Below, piece by piece: positions 8,802 to 17,482 of a stretch of 64,000 nt of DNA. Every line of letters begins with the position of its first letter. The stretch's first letter is position 1. The position numbers and the translations under genes were made by a program. This DNA comes from Chersky-840 sp035604715 (GTDB lineage: Bacteria; Actinomycetota; Acidimicrobiia; Acidimicrobiales; UBA8190): NCBI GenBank assembly GCA_963731665.1, contig CAVSWP010000012.1, positions 108,203-172,202 on the forward strand. Direction: 5' to 3'. The notes below the pieces were generated by a model. It was not told the DNA's origin, did no database searches, and saw only the letters and a program-made list of their open reading frames with translations.

Positions 8802-10762
8802 GAGGCCGCGACAGTATCCGTGTCGGCGTCCATCACGTCACGGATGCCCAGCGGTGCGACGACTTGCCCCGGCATTGCCAGGGAGAACAGCAGCTCGCGT
8901 ACCAGGGGCGCGTCCCGCTGGAACATCGCCTCGCTGAGGGCCCGGCGCCCCTCGGCGACTTCGTCCTCGGGAGCGCTCACGGGGATGAGCCGGCGGATGA
9001 AGGGGTGGGAGGTGGGGCACACCTCTTCGTCGGGGCTATGGAGCTCCTCGTGGAGCTTCTCGCCCGGCCGACGTCCGATCATCCGCAGCGGGATCTCGCT
9101 GCCCTCTTCGTGGCCCGACAGCCGGATCATGCGTTGCGCCAGATCGAGGATGCGTACCGGCTCGCCCATCTCCAGCATGAAGATCTCGCCCCCCGTGGAC
9201 AGGACCGAGGCTTGGAGCACGAGCTGCACGGCCTCCTCGACGCTCATGAAGAAGCGGGTCATGCGGGGGTCGGTGACGGTGATGGGCCCTCCGGCGGCGA
9301 TCTGCCGGGCGAACGTCGGGATGACGCTGCCCCTGCTGCCCAGGACGTTGCCGAACCGCACCACCGAGTACGCCGTCCCCGGCGGGGCGTGGGCCAGCAC
9401 GACCTCCTCGGCAACTCGCTTGGAGGCACCCATGACACTGATGGGTCGTACCGCCTTGTCGCTCGAGATCAGGACGAAGCGCTGCGTCCCGTTGGTGGCG
9501 GCGGCCTCGACCACGTTCTCGGTCCCGTACACGTTGACATTGACCGCCTCGACGGGGTGGGACTCGAGGACGGGCACGTGCTTGTGGGCCGCCGCGTGGA
9601 ACACCACGTCGGGGCGGTGCTTGGCGAATGCCTCGAACACCGCGGCGCGGTCGGAGACGTCCAGGAGGAGCTGCTCTGACGGACCGGGGAGGATGACGGC
9701 GGCGTCGTGGAGGTGCGTCTCGTCGTGGTCGAGGAGCAACAGGCGGGCCGGGTTGAACTCGGCGACCTGGCGGGCGATCTCCGAGCCGATCGAACCGCCG
9801 GCCCCGGTGATGAGCACGCACTGTCCCGCCAGCGATCGGCGGACCATGTTGAGGTCGGTGCTCACCGTCGTGCGACCCAAGAGGTCCTCGATGCGCGGCT
9901 CGCGGGCTTGGCGGATCGGCGCCGAGTGCTCCTTGCCCGCCGCCAGGTCACGCGCCGAGGGGAGGATCTTCATGGTGACTCCGGCGGCCTCCGACGCCCG
10001 CAGGGCCCGCTCGACCAACTCGGGGGCGGGATTGGGGATGGCCAGGAGGACCTGCTGGATGGTGTAGCGGTTGGCGGCGGCGGGGATGTCCTCGATGCCG
10101 CCCACCACCGGTACCCCGATCAACGACAGCCCGTGGGCGTGGCCGTCGTCGTCGAAGACGGCCACGGGGACCAAGCCGGCCACCGGCGTGCGCAGCATCT
10201 CCCGGATGGCCTCGGCCCCGGCGTCGCGGCTCCCGATGACGGCCACCCGCAGGCCCACCCGGTGCGTGCCGCGCTGCCACGCGAACAGTCTGGAATGGAA
10301 TCGCAGGGCACCCATGGCCATGGTCACGAAGGCACAACCTACGAAGACGACCCGGAGCGGGACACGCTCGAGGCCCACGTACTGCCACAGCGGACGCATG
10401 GCGGCCAACACCACCAACGAGGTCACCGCCGACAGCAGGACCTGGCGGGCCTCCTCGATCCCGGCATAGCGCCAGATGCGACCGTAGAGGCCGAACACCC
10501 AGTTGGCGACGAGGTGGACGACCAGGGCCAGGGCCAGGAACATGCTGAAGTGCTGCCAGTAGATCGCCGGGGCGCGATCACGGAAGTAGGCCACTTCGGA
10601 CGCACCGTAGGCGGCCGCCACGGCGATGACGTCGAGGAGCATGAACACGAGGCGGGCTCGGACGTGGGAGGCCCGGGCGGCCAGGCGGTCCCCTCGGAGA
10701 ACCGGGCGGCGGAGGCCCCGGCTCTTCGAGTCGAATCGCTCTCGCCGTACCGCTATCGCCAT
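8798..10762 (-). CDS. FlaA1/CapD-type membrane nucleotide-sugar 4,6-dehydratase
   Basis: A 654-residue membrane-bound polysaccharide biosynthesis protein of the long CapD/WbpM family, which convert UDP-GlcNAc to UDP-4-keto-6-deoxy sugars. About four N-terminal transmembrane helices (residues 35-150) precede a CoA-binding-like Rossmann domain (VAVIGSRDAG, about 173) and the C-terminal SDR domain with TGAGGSIGSE (about 316-325). Also present are SSDKAV and MGASKR (about 437-447), where Met replaces the usual SDR Tyr, as is normal for this family. It is the first gene of a two-gene unit with the downstream epimerase. A 257-bp divergent region separates it from the Wzz-like gene. The 4-keto product could feed the DegT aminotransferase at 37.3 kb. 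Confidence 0.88.
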   Translation of the reverse strand: MAIAVRRERFDSKSRGLRRPVLRGDRLAARASHVRARLVFMLLDVIAVAAAYGASEVAYFRDRAPAIYWQHFSMFLALALVVHLVANWVFGLYGRIWRYAGIEEARQVLLSAVTSLVVLAAMRPLWQYVGLERVPLRVVFVGCAFVTMAMGALRFHSRLFAWQRGTHRVGLRVAVIGSRDAGAEAIREMLRTPVAGLVPVAVFDDDGHAHGLSLIGVPVVGGIEDIPAAANRYTIQQVLLAIPNPAPELVERALRASEAAGVTMKILPSARDLAAGKEHSAPIRQAREPRIEDLLGRTTVSTDLNMVRRSLAGQCVLITGAGGSIGSEIARQVAEFNPARLLLLDHDETHLHDAAVILPGPSEQLLLDVSDRAAVFEAFAKHRPDVVFHAAAHKHVPVLESHPVEAVNVNVYGTENVVEAAATNGTQRFVLISSDKAVRPISVMGASKRVAEEVVLAHAPPGTAYSVVRFGNVLGSRGSVIPTFARQIAAGGPITVTDPRMTRFFMSVEEAVQLVLQASVLSTGGEIFMLEMGEPVRILDLAQRMIRLSGHEEGSEIPLRMIGRRPGEKLHEELHSPDEEVCPTSHPFIRRLIPVSAPEDEVAEGRRALSEAMFQRDAPLVRELLFSLAMPGQVVAPLGIRDVMDADTDTVAAS

Positions 10763-10920
10763 GCGATCTGCCCCCCTGGCTCAGGCCGAAGCGCCGCGCG
10801 CGAGCCCGACCCGATGTCCCCTCTGGTCACGTTATGAGACGGTCCTCGCAGTCGGCATCGTCAGGATTGACGATTCGATCGGGCGAGGATTTCTCCTTTT
10901 CAGTTACGCCCCCGCGCGAA

Positions 10921-10935
10921 TACTCTACGTGAGTA
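10921..10935. promoter_or_regulatory. Inverted repeat in divergent promoter region
   Basis: TACTC-TACGT-GAGTA is a 5+5-bp inverted repeat with a 5-base spacer in the 257-bp gap between the divergent dehydratase and Wzz-like genes. It overlaps a -10-like AATACT (10919-10924). It could be an operator for a repressor acting on the rightward promoter. A TTGACG (10867-10872) lies further upstream but is not correctly spaced. Confidence 0.35.
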
Positions 10936-11019
10936 CGCCAAGAGGGGTCCAACAGGGGCTAATGTGGGCTAGCCGGCCCTGAGGCCACAAGGTTGGTCGG
11001 CCGGGGAAAGAGCGCAGCG

Positions 11020-12879
11020 ATGGACTTCAGGGGGGCACTGCTTCGCGGCTGGCGCCTGCTTGTCGTGCTGGGGATCATCGGGGCCATCGCGGGCTACCTG
11101 TCCCTACCCTCCGCCCCGGCCGTGGCCCCGGGGAGTCCCGGGTCGACACCCACCATCTACGCCGCCACGGCGATCCTGGGCCCGTCCGGGAAGCGCAACT
11201 CCCTGAGCCTGGGACAGATCTACCTCGACGTCCGGAACCCTAACGTGCTCGCCGACGCCGCCGCGGCGGCGAACGTCGGGGTGAGCCCGGGCCAATTGGG
11301 CGCCGTCGTCGGGGTCGAGAACGGCCGCACGGCGCTCGGGATCGGGAAGAAGATCCGCAGCATCCGGGTCAAGGCCATGGGGATCACCGTGGAAGGCGAC
11401 GACGCCACCAGTCCGACGATCCTGTGCAACGCCGTCGCCCAGGCCGTCCAGACGTTCATCGGTCAGCAGGCCCAGTCCCAGTACGCCGTGGATGTGAAGT
11501 CGATCGCCGCCAAGGTGCAGACCCTGGAGAACGAGATCCTGAGCGTGGACGCGCAGATCAACGGGGACATTCCCGCCACGGGAACGGGGGCGTTGCTCAC
11601 CACCCAGAAGCGCGTCCTGCAACAGCAGCTCACGGTGGCGGTGACGACTCAGCTGGGCCTGACCCTGAACGGAGCGAAGATCCCCGGCTACTCGATCCTG
11701 CGCCCGGCCACCTTCGCCACGCCGGCTTCCTTCGGGGGCAAGCTGACCGTCGCCTCGGTGGTGAACCACCGTTCGACGAGGTTGCTCGGCGGACTGGTCG
11801 TCGGGCTCTTGGTCGCGGCTGGCATCATCTTGCTGGTCGAGGCGCTCGACCGGAGCCTGCGCTTGGTGCGCGCCGTCGAGGAGGCCTTCGACCTCCCCGT
11901 GGTGGCCGAGATCCCCGCCGGAGGCCCACGCCGCCCGTCGTTGCAACGCGCCTCGGTCGAGTCTCGCCTTGAGGTGGTGGTGGCCCCCGGATCGCCGATC
12001 GCCGAGGCCTACCGACGCCTGCACACCGCCCTCCTGCTCGAGCCCCTGGCCGCCGAGATGGCCCTGTTCGGCAACGGAAACGGCAACGGCTATGGCTATG
12101 GCAATGGGAACGGCAATGGCTATGGCAACGGGCAGGGGCCCGGGTATGGCAACGGCACCCACACGACGGAGGGCCTCGCCAATCACGCCGACGCCGCCAA
12201 CGGCCGGGACGTGGCGTACGAGGGCAACGGTCGCAAATCACGCCGGCAAGTGATCCTGGTCGTTTCGCCCGGTTCCGAGAACACACGCTCGGTACTGGTG
12301 GCCAACGTCGCCGCCGTGTGTGCCGAGGCGGGCGCACAGGCTCTGGTGGTCAGCATGGGCGACCTCCGTTGGGCGCGGTCGTCGGGCCCGGCGGCGCCCG
12401 CCTTCGAGAATCACGGGGAGATCGACCCGCAAGACCTCGTCCCCCTGTCCACGGCGTCCTCGGTCGAAGGTGTGGCGATGTTGCAGTTCGATCAGGTGCT
12501 CTCGAGCCGCGGCCAGGTGGTGACCCAAGGTCCCCCCATTATCAAGGCGGCCCGCCAGGTCGCCGACTACGTCCTGATCGACGCGCCATCCCTCTTGCGT
12601 TCGCACGACGCCATGGCGCTACTGCCCGCCGTCGATGTCGTGCTGCTGGTGGCCCAGTACGCGGTGACGAGGACCGACGAGGCACGTGAGGCGGGGGACA
12701 TGCTCCGCCGTTTCCGGGCCCCGGTGCTCGGCGTGGCCTTCACGAACATCCCCACCCGCATCCGCGGGAGCCGGGAACGAGACCCGGGTCCCGGTCCCGA
12801 CACCAGCAACGTGGTGCTCGAGGGCTACACCGCCGCCCCCGAGGCCCAGCCGGCATCCACCGGGGGGCTTTGGCTCTAG
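11020..12879 (+). CDS. Wzz-like chain-length protein fused to a degenerate BY-kinase domain
   Basis: A 619-residue polysaccharide co-polymerase-like protein. Transmembrane helix 1 lies at about residues 10-28, the periplasmic Wzz-type domain at 40-245 and helix 2 at 254-277. A cytoplasmic CpsD/BY-kinase-like domain follows. EAYRRLHTAL, typical of the kinase start, is intact, but a Gly/Asn/Tyr-rich insert (about 351-380) follows it. The expected Walker A reads SPGSENTRSV, lacking the G-K-S/T residues, while the second acidic motif VLIDAP (about 518-523) remains. There is no C-terminal Tyr cluster. It therefore probably controls chain length without phosphorylation. ATG 11020 is chosen because GGGGAAAG (11003-11010) is well placed; an in-frame TTG at 10993 is the alternative. 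Confidence 0.75.
   Translation: MDFRGALLRGWRLLVVLGIIGAIAGYLSLPSAPAVAPGSPGSTPTIYAATAILGPSGKRNSLSLGQIYLDVRNPNVLADAAAAANVGVSPGQLGAVVGVENGRTALGIGKKIRSIRVKAMGITVEGDDATSPTILCNAVAQAVQTFIGQQAQSQYAVDVKSIAAKVQTLENEILSVDAQINGDIPATGTGALLTTQKRVLQQQLTVAVTTQLGLTLNGAKIPGYSILRPATFATPASFGGKLTVASVVNHRSTRLLGGLVVGLLVAAGIILLVEALDRSLRLVRAVEEAFDLPVVAEIPAGGPRRPSLQRASVESRLEVVVAPGSPIAEAYRRLHTALLLEPLAAEMALFGNGNGNGYGYGNGNGNGYGNGQGPGYGNGTHTTEGLANHADAANGRDVAYEGNGRKSRRQVILVVSPGSENTRSVLVANVAAVCAEAGAQALVVSMGDLRWARSSGPAAPAFENHGEIDPQDLVPLSTASSVEGVAMLQFDQVLSSRGQVVTQGPPIIKAARQVADYVLIDAPSLLRSHDAMALLPAVDVVLLVAQYAVTRTDEAREAGDMLRRFRAPVLGVAFTNIPTRIRGSRERDPGPGPDTSNVVLEGYTAAPEAQPASTGGLWL
12071..12157 (+). repeat. Gly-Asn-Gly-Tyr coding repeat
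   Basis: Repeated GGCAACGG / GGCTATGG units encode alternating GN and GY dipeptides inserted between the two halves of the kinase-like domain of the Wzz-like protein. The block is low-complexity and prone to slippage. Its Tyr residues sit where no BY-kinase normally has them. Confidence 0.8.
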
Positions 12880-12889
12880 ATGTAGAGCC
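12872..12889. terminator. Hairpin between convergent genes
   Basis: GGCTCTA (12872-12878) and TAGAGCC (12883-12889) pair around a GATG loop, at the stop codon of the Wzz-like gene and 29 bases before the end of the converging asnB. It is small and lacks a T-run, but the position suits a two-way terminator. Confidence 0.45.
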
Positions 12890-12917
12890 GCCCGTGGCGT
12901 CCGGCGCGGCCTTGGCA

Positions 12918-14888
12918 CTACGAGCGCGTGGCGGCGTCCTGGGCGTCGAGCCACGCTTGGAACATGAGCACGTCCCACAGTTCGAACTGGCGGTCGCGCC
13001 GGCCCGACAGGTGCTCCTCCCACATCTGCCGGACGACCGCGGGGGCCAGCAGCCCCTCGCGCTCGAGGCGACCGACGCCGAGGAGGTCCTCCGCCCACGG
13101 CCGCAGGGGACCGCGCAGCCAATGGCCGATGGGCACACCGAAGCCCGCCTTGGGCCGCTCGACCAGCGCCGGGGGGACGTAGCGGTGCAACAGGCGCCGC
13201 ACCAGCCATTTGCCGGTGCCCGCCCTGATCTTCATGTCGAGAGGTAGGCGCCACGCCAGGGCGGCGACGTCGGGGTCCAGGAAGGGCATGCGACCTTCGA
13301 GACTCGCCGCCATGGTCGCCCGGTCGACCTTGGTGAGGATGTCGTCGGGCAGGTACGTCATGGTGTCGAGATACATCATCCGTTGAGCGGAGTCTTCCAA
13401 TGCCGGCCACTGAGCGGGGCTGGTGAGCAAGGTCGGGGGCTCGACCGAACCCAGCACGAGCCGAGCCGGGTCCTCGGTGTGAGAAGCGAGTGCCATATAG
13501 GTCTGGTGGAGGTCGGCGGCGGGCAATACGCGGGCGACCTTGTCGAGTTTGGTGGCCGGCATCCGCACGGACAGGGAGCGGGGCAGGACTTGCCCCGCTC
13601 CGGCGAAGGCGCGGTCCCACCAGCCGGGGGGGACGGCGGTGAGCATCGTGGCGGTGAGACGTCGAAGGCTCAGCGGCAGCGGTGCCAGTCGTCTCCAGTA
13701 CCGCTCGGCCCACGCGTAGCGGTTGTACCCGCCGAACAGCTCGTCGCCGCCGTCGCCCGACAGTGCCACGGTGACATGGGCGCGGGTGAGGCGGGCGAGC
13801 ACCGTCGTGGGGATCTGCGAAGAGTCGGCGAACGGCTCGTCGTAGATCTCCGGGAGCCGGGGGACGACGTCGAGGGCGTCGTGCGATGTGACGAGCAGCT
13901 CGTGGTGCTCGGTGCCCAGGTGGTCGGCGACCGCCTGGGCGTGGGGGGCCTCGTCGTAGGTGGCGTCCTCGAAGGCGATGGTGAAGGTCTGCACCTTGGA
14001 CGTGTGCTGCGCCTGCATGAGGGCCACGACGAGCGACGAGTCGATCCCTCCCGACAAGAACGCACCCAGGCCCACATCGGCGTGCATGCGCTGTTTGACC
14101 GAATGACGGAGAGCGGCCTCGAGCTCGTCCACCGCGGCGTCGTCCCCCGTGCGCAGCAGGGACGAAGTACCCGCCTCGGCCACGGCTCCGAGGGACCAGT
14201 AGGGCTCGGGAGTGGGTGTCGTCCCCGGGGTCGTCGCCTCCCCGATGGTGACAATGGTCGCCGGGGGCAGCTTGGCCGTCTTGGTGTGGATGGAGTATGG
14301 CGCCGGCACGCAGTTGTGGCGGAAGTACAGCGCCAGGGCGTCACGGTCGATCCCGGCGTCGAAGCCGGGGTGGGCCCGCAGAGCCTTGAGCTCCGACCCG
14401 AAGAGAAAGGTGCGGTTCGCCCATCCGTAATAGAGCGGCTTCTCGCCGAAGCGGTCCCGGGCCAGCTGCAGTCGGCGCTCGTGGCGGTCCCACAACGCCA
14501 GGGCGAACATGCCGTTGCTGCGCACCAGGGCCTGGCGAAGACCCCAGTGCTGGACCGCCGCCAGCAGGACCTCGGTGTCGGACGATCCCCGGAAGCGCAT
14601 TCCCGAACCTTCGAGCTCGTGGCGCAGGTCGGGGAAGTTGTAGATCTCGCCGTTGAAGGTGAGCACGTAGCGCCCATCGGCCGACACCATGGGCTGGTGA
14701 CCGAGCTCGGACAGGTCGACGATGGCCAGCCGTCGCGATCCCAGGCCCACCCCGACGGCCTCATCCACGAATTGCCCGGCGTCGTCGGGCCCGCGGTGGC
14801 GCAGTGTGTCGGTCATGGCCTCTAGGCGCTGGCGACCCTGCTCGGAGCGGAGCGCCCCCCGGTCCCAGAAGCCCGCTATCCCGCACAT
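12918..14888 (-). CDS. asnB: Glutamine-hydrolysing asparagine synthase-type amidotransferase
   Basis: A 656-residue class II glutamine amidotransferase. It starts MCGIAGF, with Cys2 as the glutaminase nucleophile after Met removal; RRLAIVDLS and FNGEIYNF complete the N-terminal site. The synthetase domain has the ATP-pyrophosphatase loop LSGGIDSS (about residue 280) and LSGDGGDELFGG. Length fits AsnB (about 600-650). In polysaccharide loci this paralogue often sits next to a GT4 and a NodB-type deacetylase, as here, and may amidate a glycan or peptide rather than make free asparagine. The gene is divergent from the GT4-deacetylase-methyltransferase operon with a 128-bp gap. A housekeeping asparagine synthase role cannot be excluded. 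Confidence 0.88.
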   Translation of the reverse strand: MCGIAGFWDRGALRSEQGRQRLEAMTDTLRHRGPDDAGQFVDEAVGVGLGSRRLAIVDLSELGHQPMVSADGRYVLTFNGEIYNFPDLRHELEGSGMRFRGSSDTEVLLAAVQHWGLRQALVRSNGMFALALWDRHERRLQLARDRFGEKPLYYGWANRTFLFGSELKALRAHPGFDAGIDRDALALYFRHNCVPAPYSIHTKTAKLPPATIVTIGEATTPGTTPTPEPYWSLGAVAEAGTSSLLRTGDDAAVDELEAALRHSVKQRMHADVGLGAFLSGGIDSSLVVALMQAQHTSKVQTFTIAFEDATYDEAPHAQAVADHLGTEHHELLVTSHDALDVVPRLPEIYDEPFADSSQIPTTVLARLTRAHVTVALSGDGGDELFGGYNRYAWAERYWRRLAPLPLSLRRLTATMLTAVPPGWWDRAFAGAGQVLPRSLSVRMPATKLDKVARVLPAADLHQTYMALASHTEDPARLVLGSVEPPTLLTSPAQWPALEDSAQRMMYLDTMTYLPDDILTKVDRATMAASLEGRMPFLDPDVAALAWRLPLDMKIRAGTGKWLVRRLLHRYVPPALVERPKAGFGVPIGHWLRGPLRPWAEDLLGVGRLEREGLLAPAVVRQMWEEHLSGRRDRQFELWDVLMFQAWLDAQDAATRS

Positions 14889-15016
14889 GGCGCCGAGGTG
14901 CGCATCATCGGTCGCGGCACCTCACGCTTTGTAGGATAGGCGGAGGAACTCGAGCACAGACGGGCTCGGGCGGACCGGGGCAGGCCCGATGCCCGCCCGC
15001 CCGACAGGGGGGACGG

Positions 15017-16129
15017 GTGGAGCACGAGGTCGGGGTCGAGGTCACCCGACGGGGATGTCGCGTGGTGACCACGTCCATGACCGCCCGGCTGCTCCTGGGC
15101 CACCAGTTGCGGGCCCTCGACGAGGTGTCGTGGAGCGTGGTGAGCGGTGATCCCTTCGACGACGCCCCCCGGGGCCTCACGGTCGAGGTCGTGCCCATCC
15201 GGCGCGAGTTCGCCCTGTCCGACATCGGGGCGTTCGTGCGGCTGTGGCGGTACTTCCGCCGTGAGCGCTTCGACTTCGTCCAGACGCACACGCCCAAAGC
15301 GTCGTTCCTGGGCCTCCCGGCCGCCCGCCTCGCTGGCACCACGGCCATCTACACCATCCACGGCGCCCTGTTCTTCCGGGACAACACCCGGGCGGCCAAC
15401 GTGATGGGCTGGCTGTTCGAGCGATGGTGCTGTGCCTGGGCCGACCTGGTCCTGGTGCAGAGCCGCGAGGACGAACACGTGCTGCCCGAGGCGCACCTGT
15501 GCGCGGCCAGGAAGATCCGCTTCGTCGGGAACGGGGTGATGCTGGACCACTTCACGGCGCCCGTGGCCCCGGTGGCACCGCTGCACACGTCGTCGCGACG
15601 GCAGGTGCTCATGGTGAGCCGCCTGGTTCGCGAGAAGGGCTGCGCCGACTACCTCGGCCTGGCCCGAGCTCTGCACGGGCGGGCCGACTTCGTCCATGTC
15701 GGCCCCGTCGAACGCGACCAACGCGACGCCCTCACGAGCGAGGAGATCGCCGCCGCGGCCAGCGACGTGTCGTTCGTGGGGGCGGTGGACGACATCCGGC
15801 CCTACCTCGTCGCGGCTGACATCGTGGTGCTGCCCTCGTATCGCGAGGGCATTCCCCGGGTGGCCATGGAGGCCGCCGCCGCCGGCCGGCCCGTCGTCGC
15901 CTATGACGTGCGGGGCGTGCGGGAGGTGGTCGACCCGGCCAGTGGCCTCCTCGTGCCCCGGGGGGACACCTCTGCGCTGGCGGCGGTGGTGAAGGGGCTG
16001 CTGGAAGACCCCGACCGACGGGCGGCTCTGGGCCGGGCCTGCCAGGCGCGCGTGCTGGAGCGCTTCTCCGAGGCCGACGTGATCACGCGACTGCGCGGCG
16101 TGTACGCCGAGTTGGCGAGGGCGGCGTGA
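15017..16129 (+). CDS. GT4-family glycosyltransferase
   Basis: A 370-residue GT-B glycosyltransferase of the GT4/WcaA-PglA-like group, probably adding one sugar to the lipid-linked repeat unit at the cytoplasmic face. It has an N-terminal VVTTSMTARLLLG start of the acceptor lobe, QTHTPKASFLG, VMVSRLVREKG at the start of the donor lobe, and the donor-binding PSYREGIPRVAMEAAAAGRPVV-type E-x7-E region. An in-frame start further upstream would overlap asnB; GTG 15017 is preferred because AGGGGGG lies about 5 bases before it, with GTG 15062 as the alternative. Its TGA overlaps the GTG of the deacetylase gene (GTGA), showing translational coupling. Confidence 0.8.
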   Translation: MEHEVGVEVTRRGCRVVTTSMTARLLLGHQLRALDEVSWSVVSGDPFDDAPRGLTVEVVPIRREFALSDIGAFVRLWRYFRRERFDFVQTHTPKASFLGLPAARLAGTTAIYTIHGALFFRDNTRAANVMGWLFERWCCAWADLVLVQSREDEHVLPEAHLCAARKIRFVGNGVMLDHFTAPVAPVAPLHTSSRRQVLMVSRLVREKGCADYLGLARALHGRADFVHVGPVERDQRDALTSEEIAAAASDVSFVGAVDDIRPYLVAADIVVLPSYREGIPRVAMEAAAAGRPVVAYDVRGVREVVDPASGLLVPRGDTSALAAVVKGLLEDPDRRAALGRACQARVLERFSEADVITRLRGVYAELARAA

Positions 16130-16869
16130 CCAAGGCCGTGTGCGTGACGGTGGACGTCGAGGACTTCTATGACGGCATGGCCGTCCTGGGCCACGAGGTG
16201 ACGCGCGCCGCGGTCCGGCCCAACGGGTTGCTGTCGCTGCTCGAGCGGTTGCAGTCCCAGGCGACGCAGCCCAAGGTCACGCTGTTCGTGGTGGGCAACC
16301 ACGCGGCGATGGTACGCGACGACCTGGCGGCGTTCGCGGCGGCCGGTCACGAGATCGCCAGCCATGGTCCCGACCATGGCCGGCTGCCTCCCGGCAAGGT
16401 GGTGTCGTGGCTGCGGGCGGGGAAAGAGGGTCTCGAGGACCTTCTCGGCGTTTCGGTACTCGGCTTTCGCTCGCCGCGCTTCGACATTCCCGCCGAGGGA
16501 GGACTGGCTCGGTATCGCGACGAGCTGGCCGAAGCGGGCTACAGCTATGTCTCCGACGCATCGCTGCTGGGGAGCCGCTCGCCGGTGCGCGAGGTCCCGG
16601 TGTTGTCGTGGCGCGGCATCCGGGTCGGCGGCGGCAGCTACCAGCGGCTCCTGCCGTTCGCAGCCGTGGCGTCCGCCGCCCGGCGAAGCCCCGGGCCGGC
16701 GGTGCTCTACTACCACTCCTACGACTTCGACGACACGCTGCCCGGGCTGGGAGCGGTGCGCTCGCCCATGCTGGCCCGGCAATTGCTCGGCCGGGGACGC
16801 ATCGCACCGATCGTGTGGCGCCTCACCGAGCTCTTCGGCAGCGAGACGTGTGCGCATGCCGCCCGCTGA
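16126..16869 (+). CDS. NodB-type polysaccharide deacetylase
   Basis: A 247-residue carbohydrate esterase 4 domain. DVEDFYD supplies the catalytic and metal-binding Asp; GHEIASHGPDH carries the H-x3-H zinc ligands; FRSPRF is the arginine-containing third motif; LYYHSYDF closes the fold. No signal peptide is seen, so it acts in the cytoplasm, as in the exosortase-linked deacetylases of exopolysaccharide loci, removing N-acetyl groups from a glycan intermediate. It lies between a GT4 (4-bp GTGA overlap) and a methyltransferase (14-bp overlap), so all three probably modify the same unit. Confidence 0.88.
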   Translation: MTKAVCVTVDVEDFYDGMAVLGHEVTRAAVRPNGLLSLLERLQSQATQPKVTLFVVGNHAAMVRDDLAAFAAAGHEIASHGPDHGRLPPGKVVSWLRAGKEGLEDLLGVSVLGFRSPRFDIPAEGGLARYRDELAEAGYSYVSDASLLGSRSPVREVPVLSWRGIRVGGGSYQRLLPFAAVASAARRSPGPAVLYYHSYDFDDTLPGLGAVRSPMLARQLLGRGRIAPIVWRLTELFGSETCAHAAR

Positions 16870-17482
16870 GTTCGACACCTACTTCCACGATCGGGCCTCT
16901 CGTTTCGCGGCCTTCTATCGCAGCGAGTCGGTGTCCCGCCTGCTCGGGCGCGGCCCGCTCTTCGACCGCCTGCGCGGGGGCGTCGACATCGCCGCCGCCA
17001 TCGGTGCCCGGCGCGCCCTGGACGTGGGGTGCGGGAGCGGACCGTTGTTCGCACCCCTCGCCCAACGCGGCGTCCACGTCACGGGGATCGACCCGGCTCC
17101 CGCCATGGTCGCGCTGGCCCGGCACGAGGCGGCTCGCCTTCCGGGGTTGGTGACGGTGGAGGAGCGGGGGTGGGAGACGATCGACGACCGTGACGCCTAC
17201 GACATCGCCCTCGCCCTGGGTGTGTTCGACTACGTCGACGACCCCGCCGAGCTGCTGCGACGGATGGGTCGCGCCGCGCCTCACGTCGTGGCGTCGTTCC
17301 CCGCGCCGGGGCTCCGGCTCCGACTGCGCCAGGTGCGTTACGGAGCCCGGGGGGTGAACGTCCACGGCTTCCGGTCCGACGACCTCGTCCGGCTGGGCCA
17401 CGCCGCCGAGCTGGTGACCAAGGAGCTCAGGCCTCTGGGGCGCGCCGGATATCTTGCACACTTCGGGCGACCTGGAGCCTGA
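16856..17482 (+). CDS. Class I SAM-dependent methyltransferase
   Basis: A 208-residue methyltransferase with SAM motif I LDVGCGSGPLFAPL (about residue 47), motif II GIDPAPAMVALAR and a motif IV-like IALALGVFDYV. It ends in a short substrate domain. ATG 16856 lies inside the 3' end of the deacetylase gene; GTG 16850 is possible. The operon context points to O- or N-methylation of a sugar, though lipid methylation is possible. The last 56 bases overlap the opposing GT4 gene. Confidence 0.78.
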   Translation: MPPAEFDTYFHDRASRFAAFYRSESVSRLLGRGPLFDRLRGGVDIAAAIGARRALDVGCGSGPLFAPLAQRGVHVTGIDPAPAMVALARHEAARLPGLVTVEERGWETIDDRDAYDIALALGVFDYVDDPAELLRRMGRAAPHVVASFPAPGLRLRLRQVRYGARGVNVHGFRSDDLVRLGHAAELVTKELRPLGRAGYLAHFGRPGA

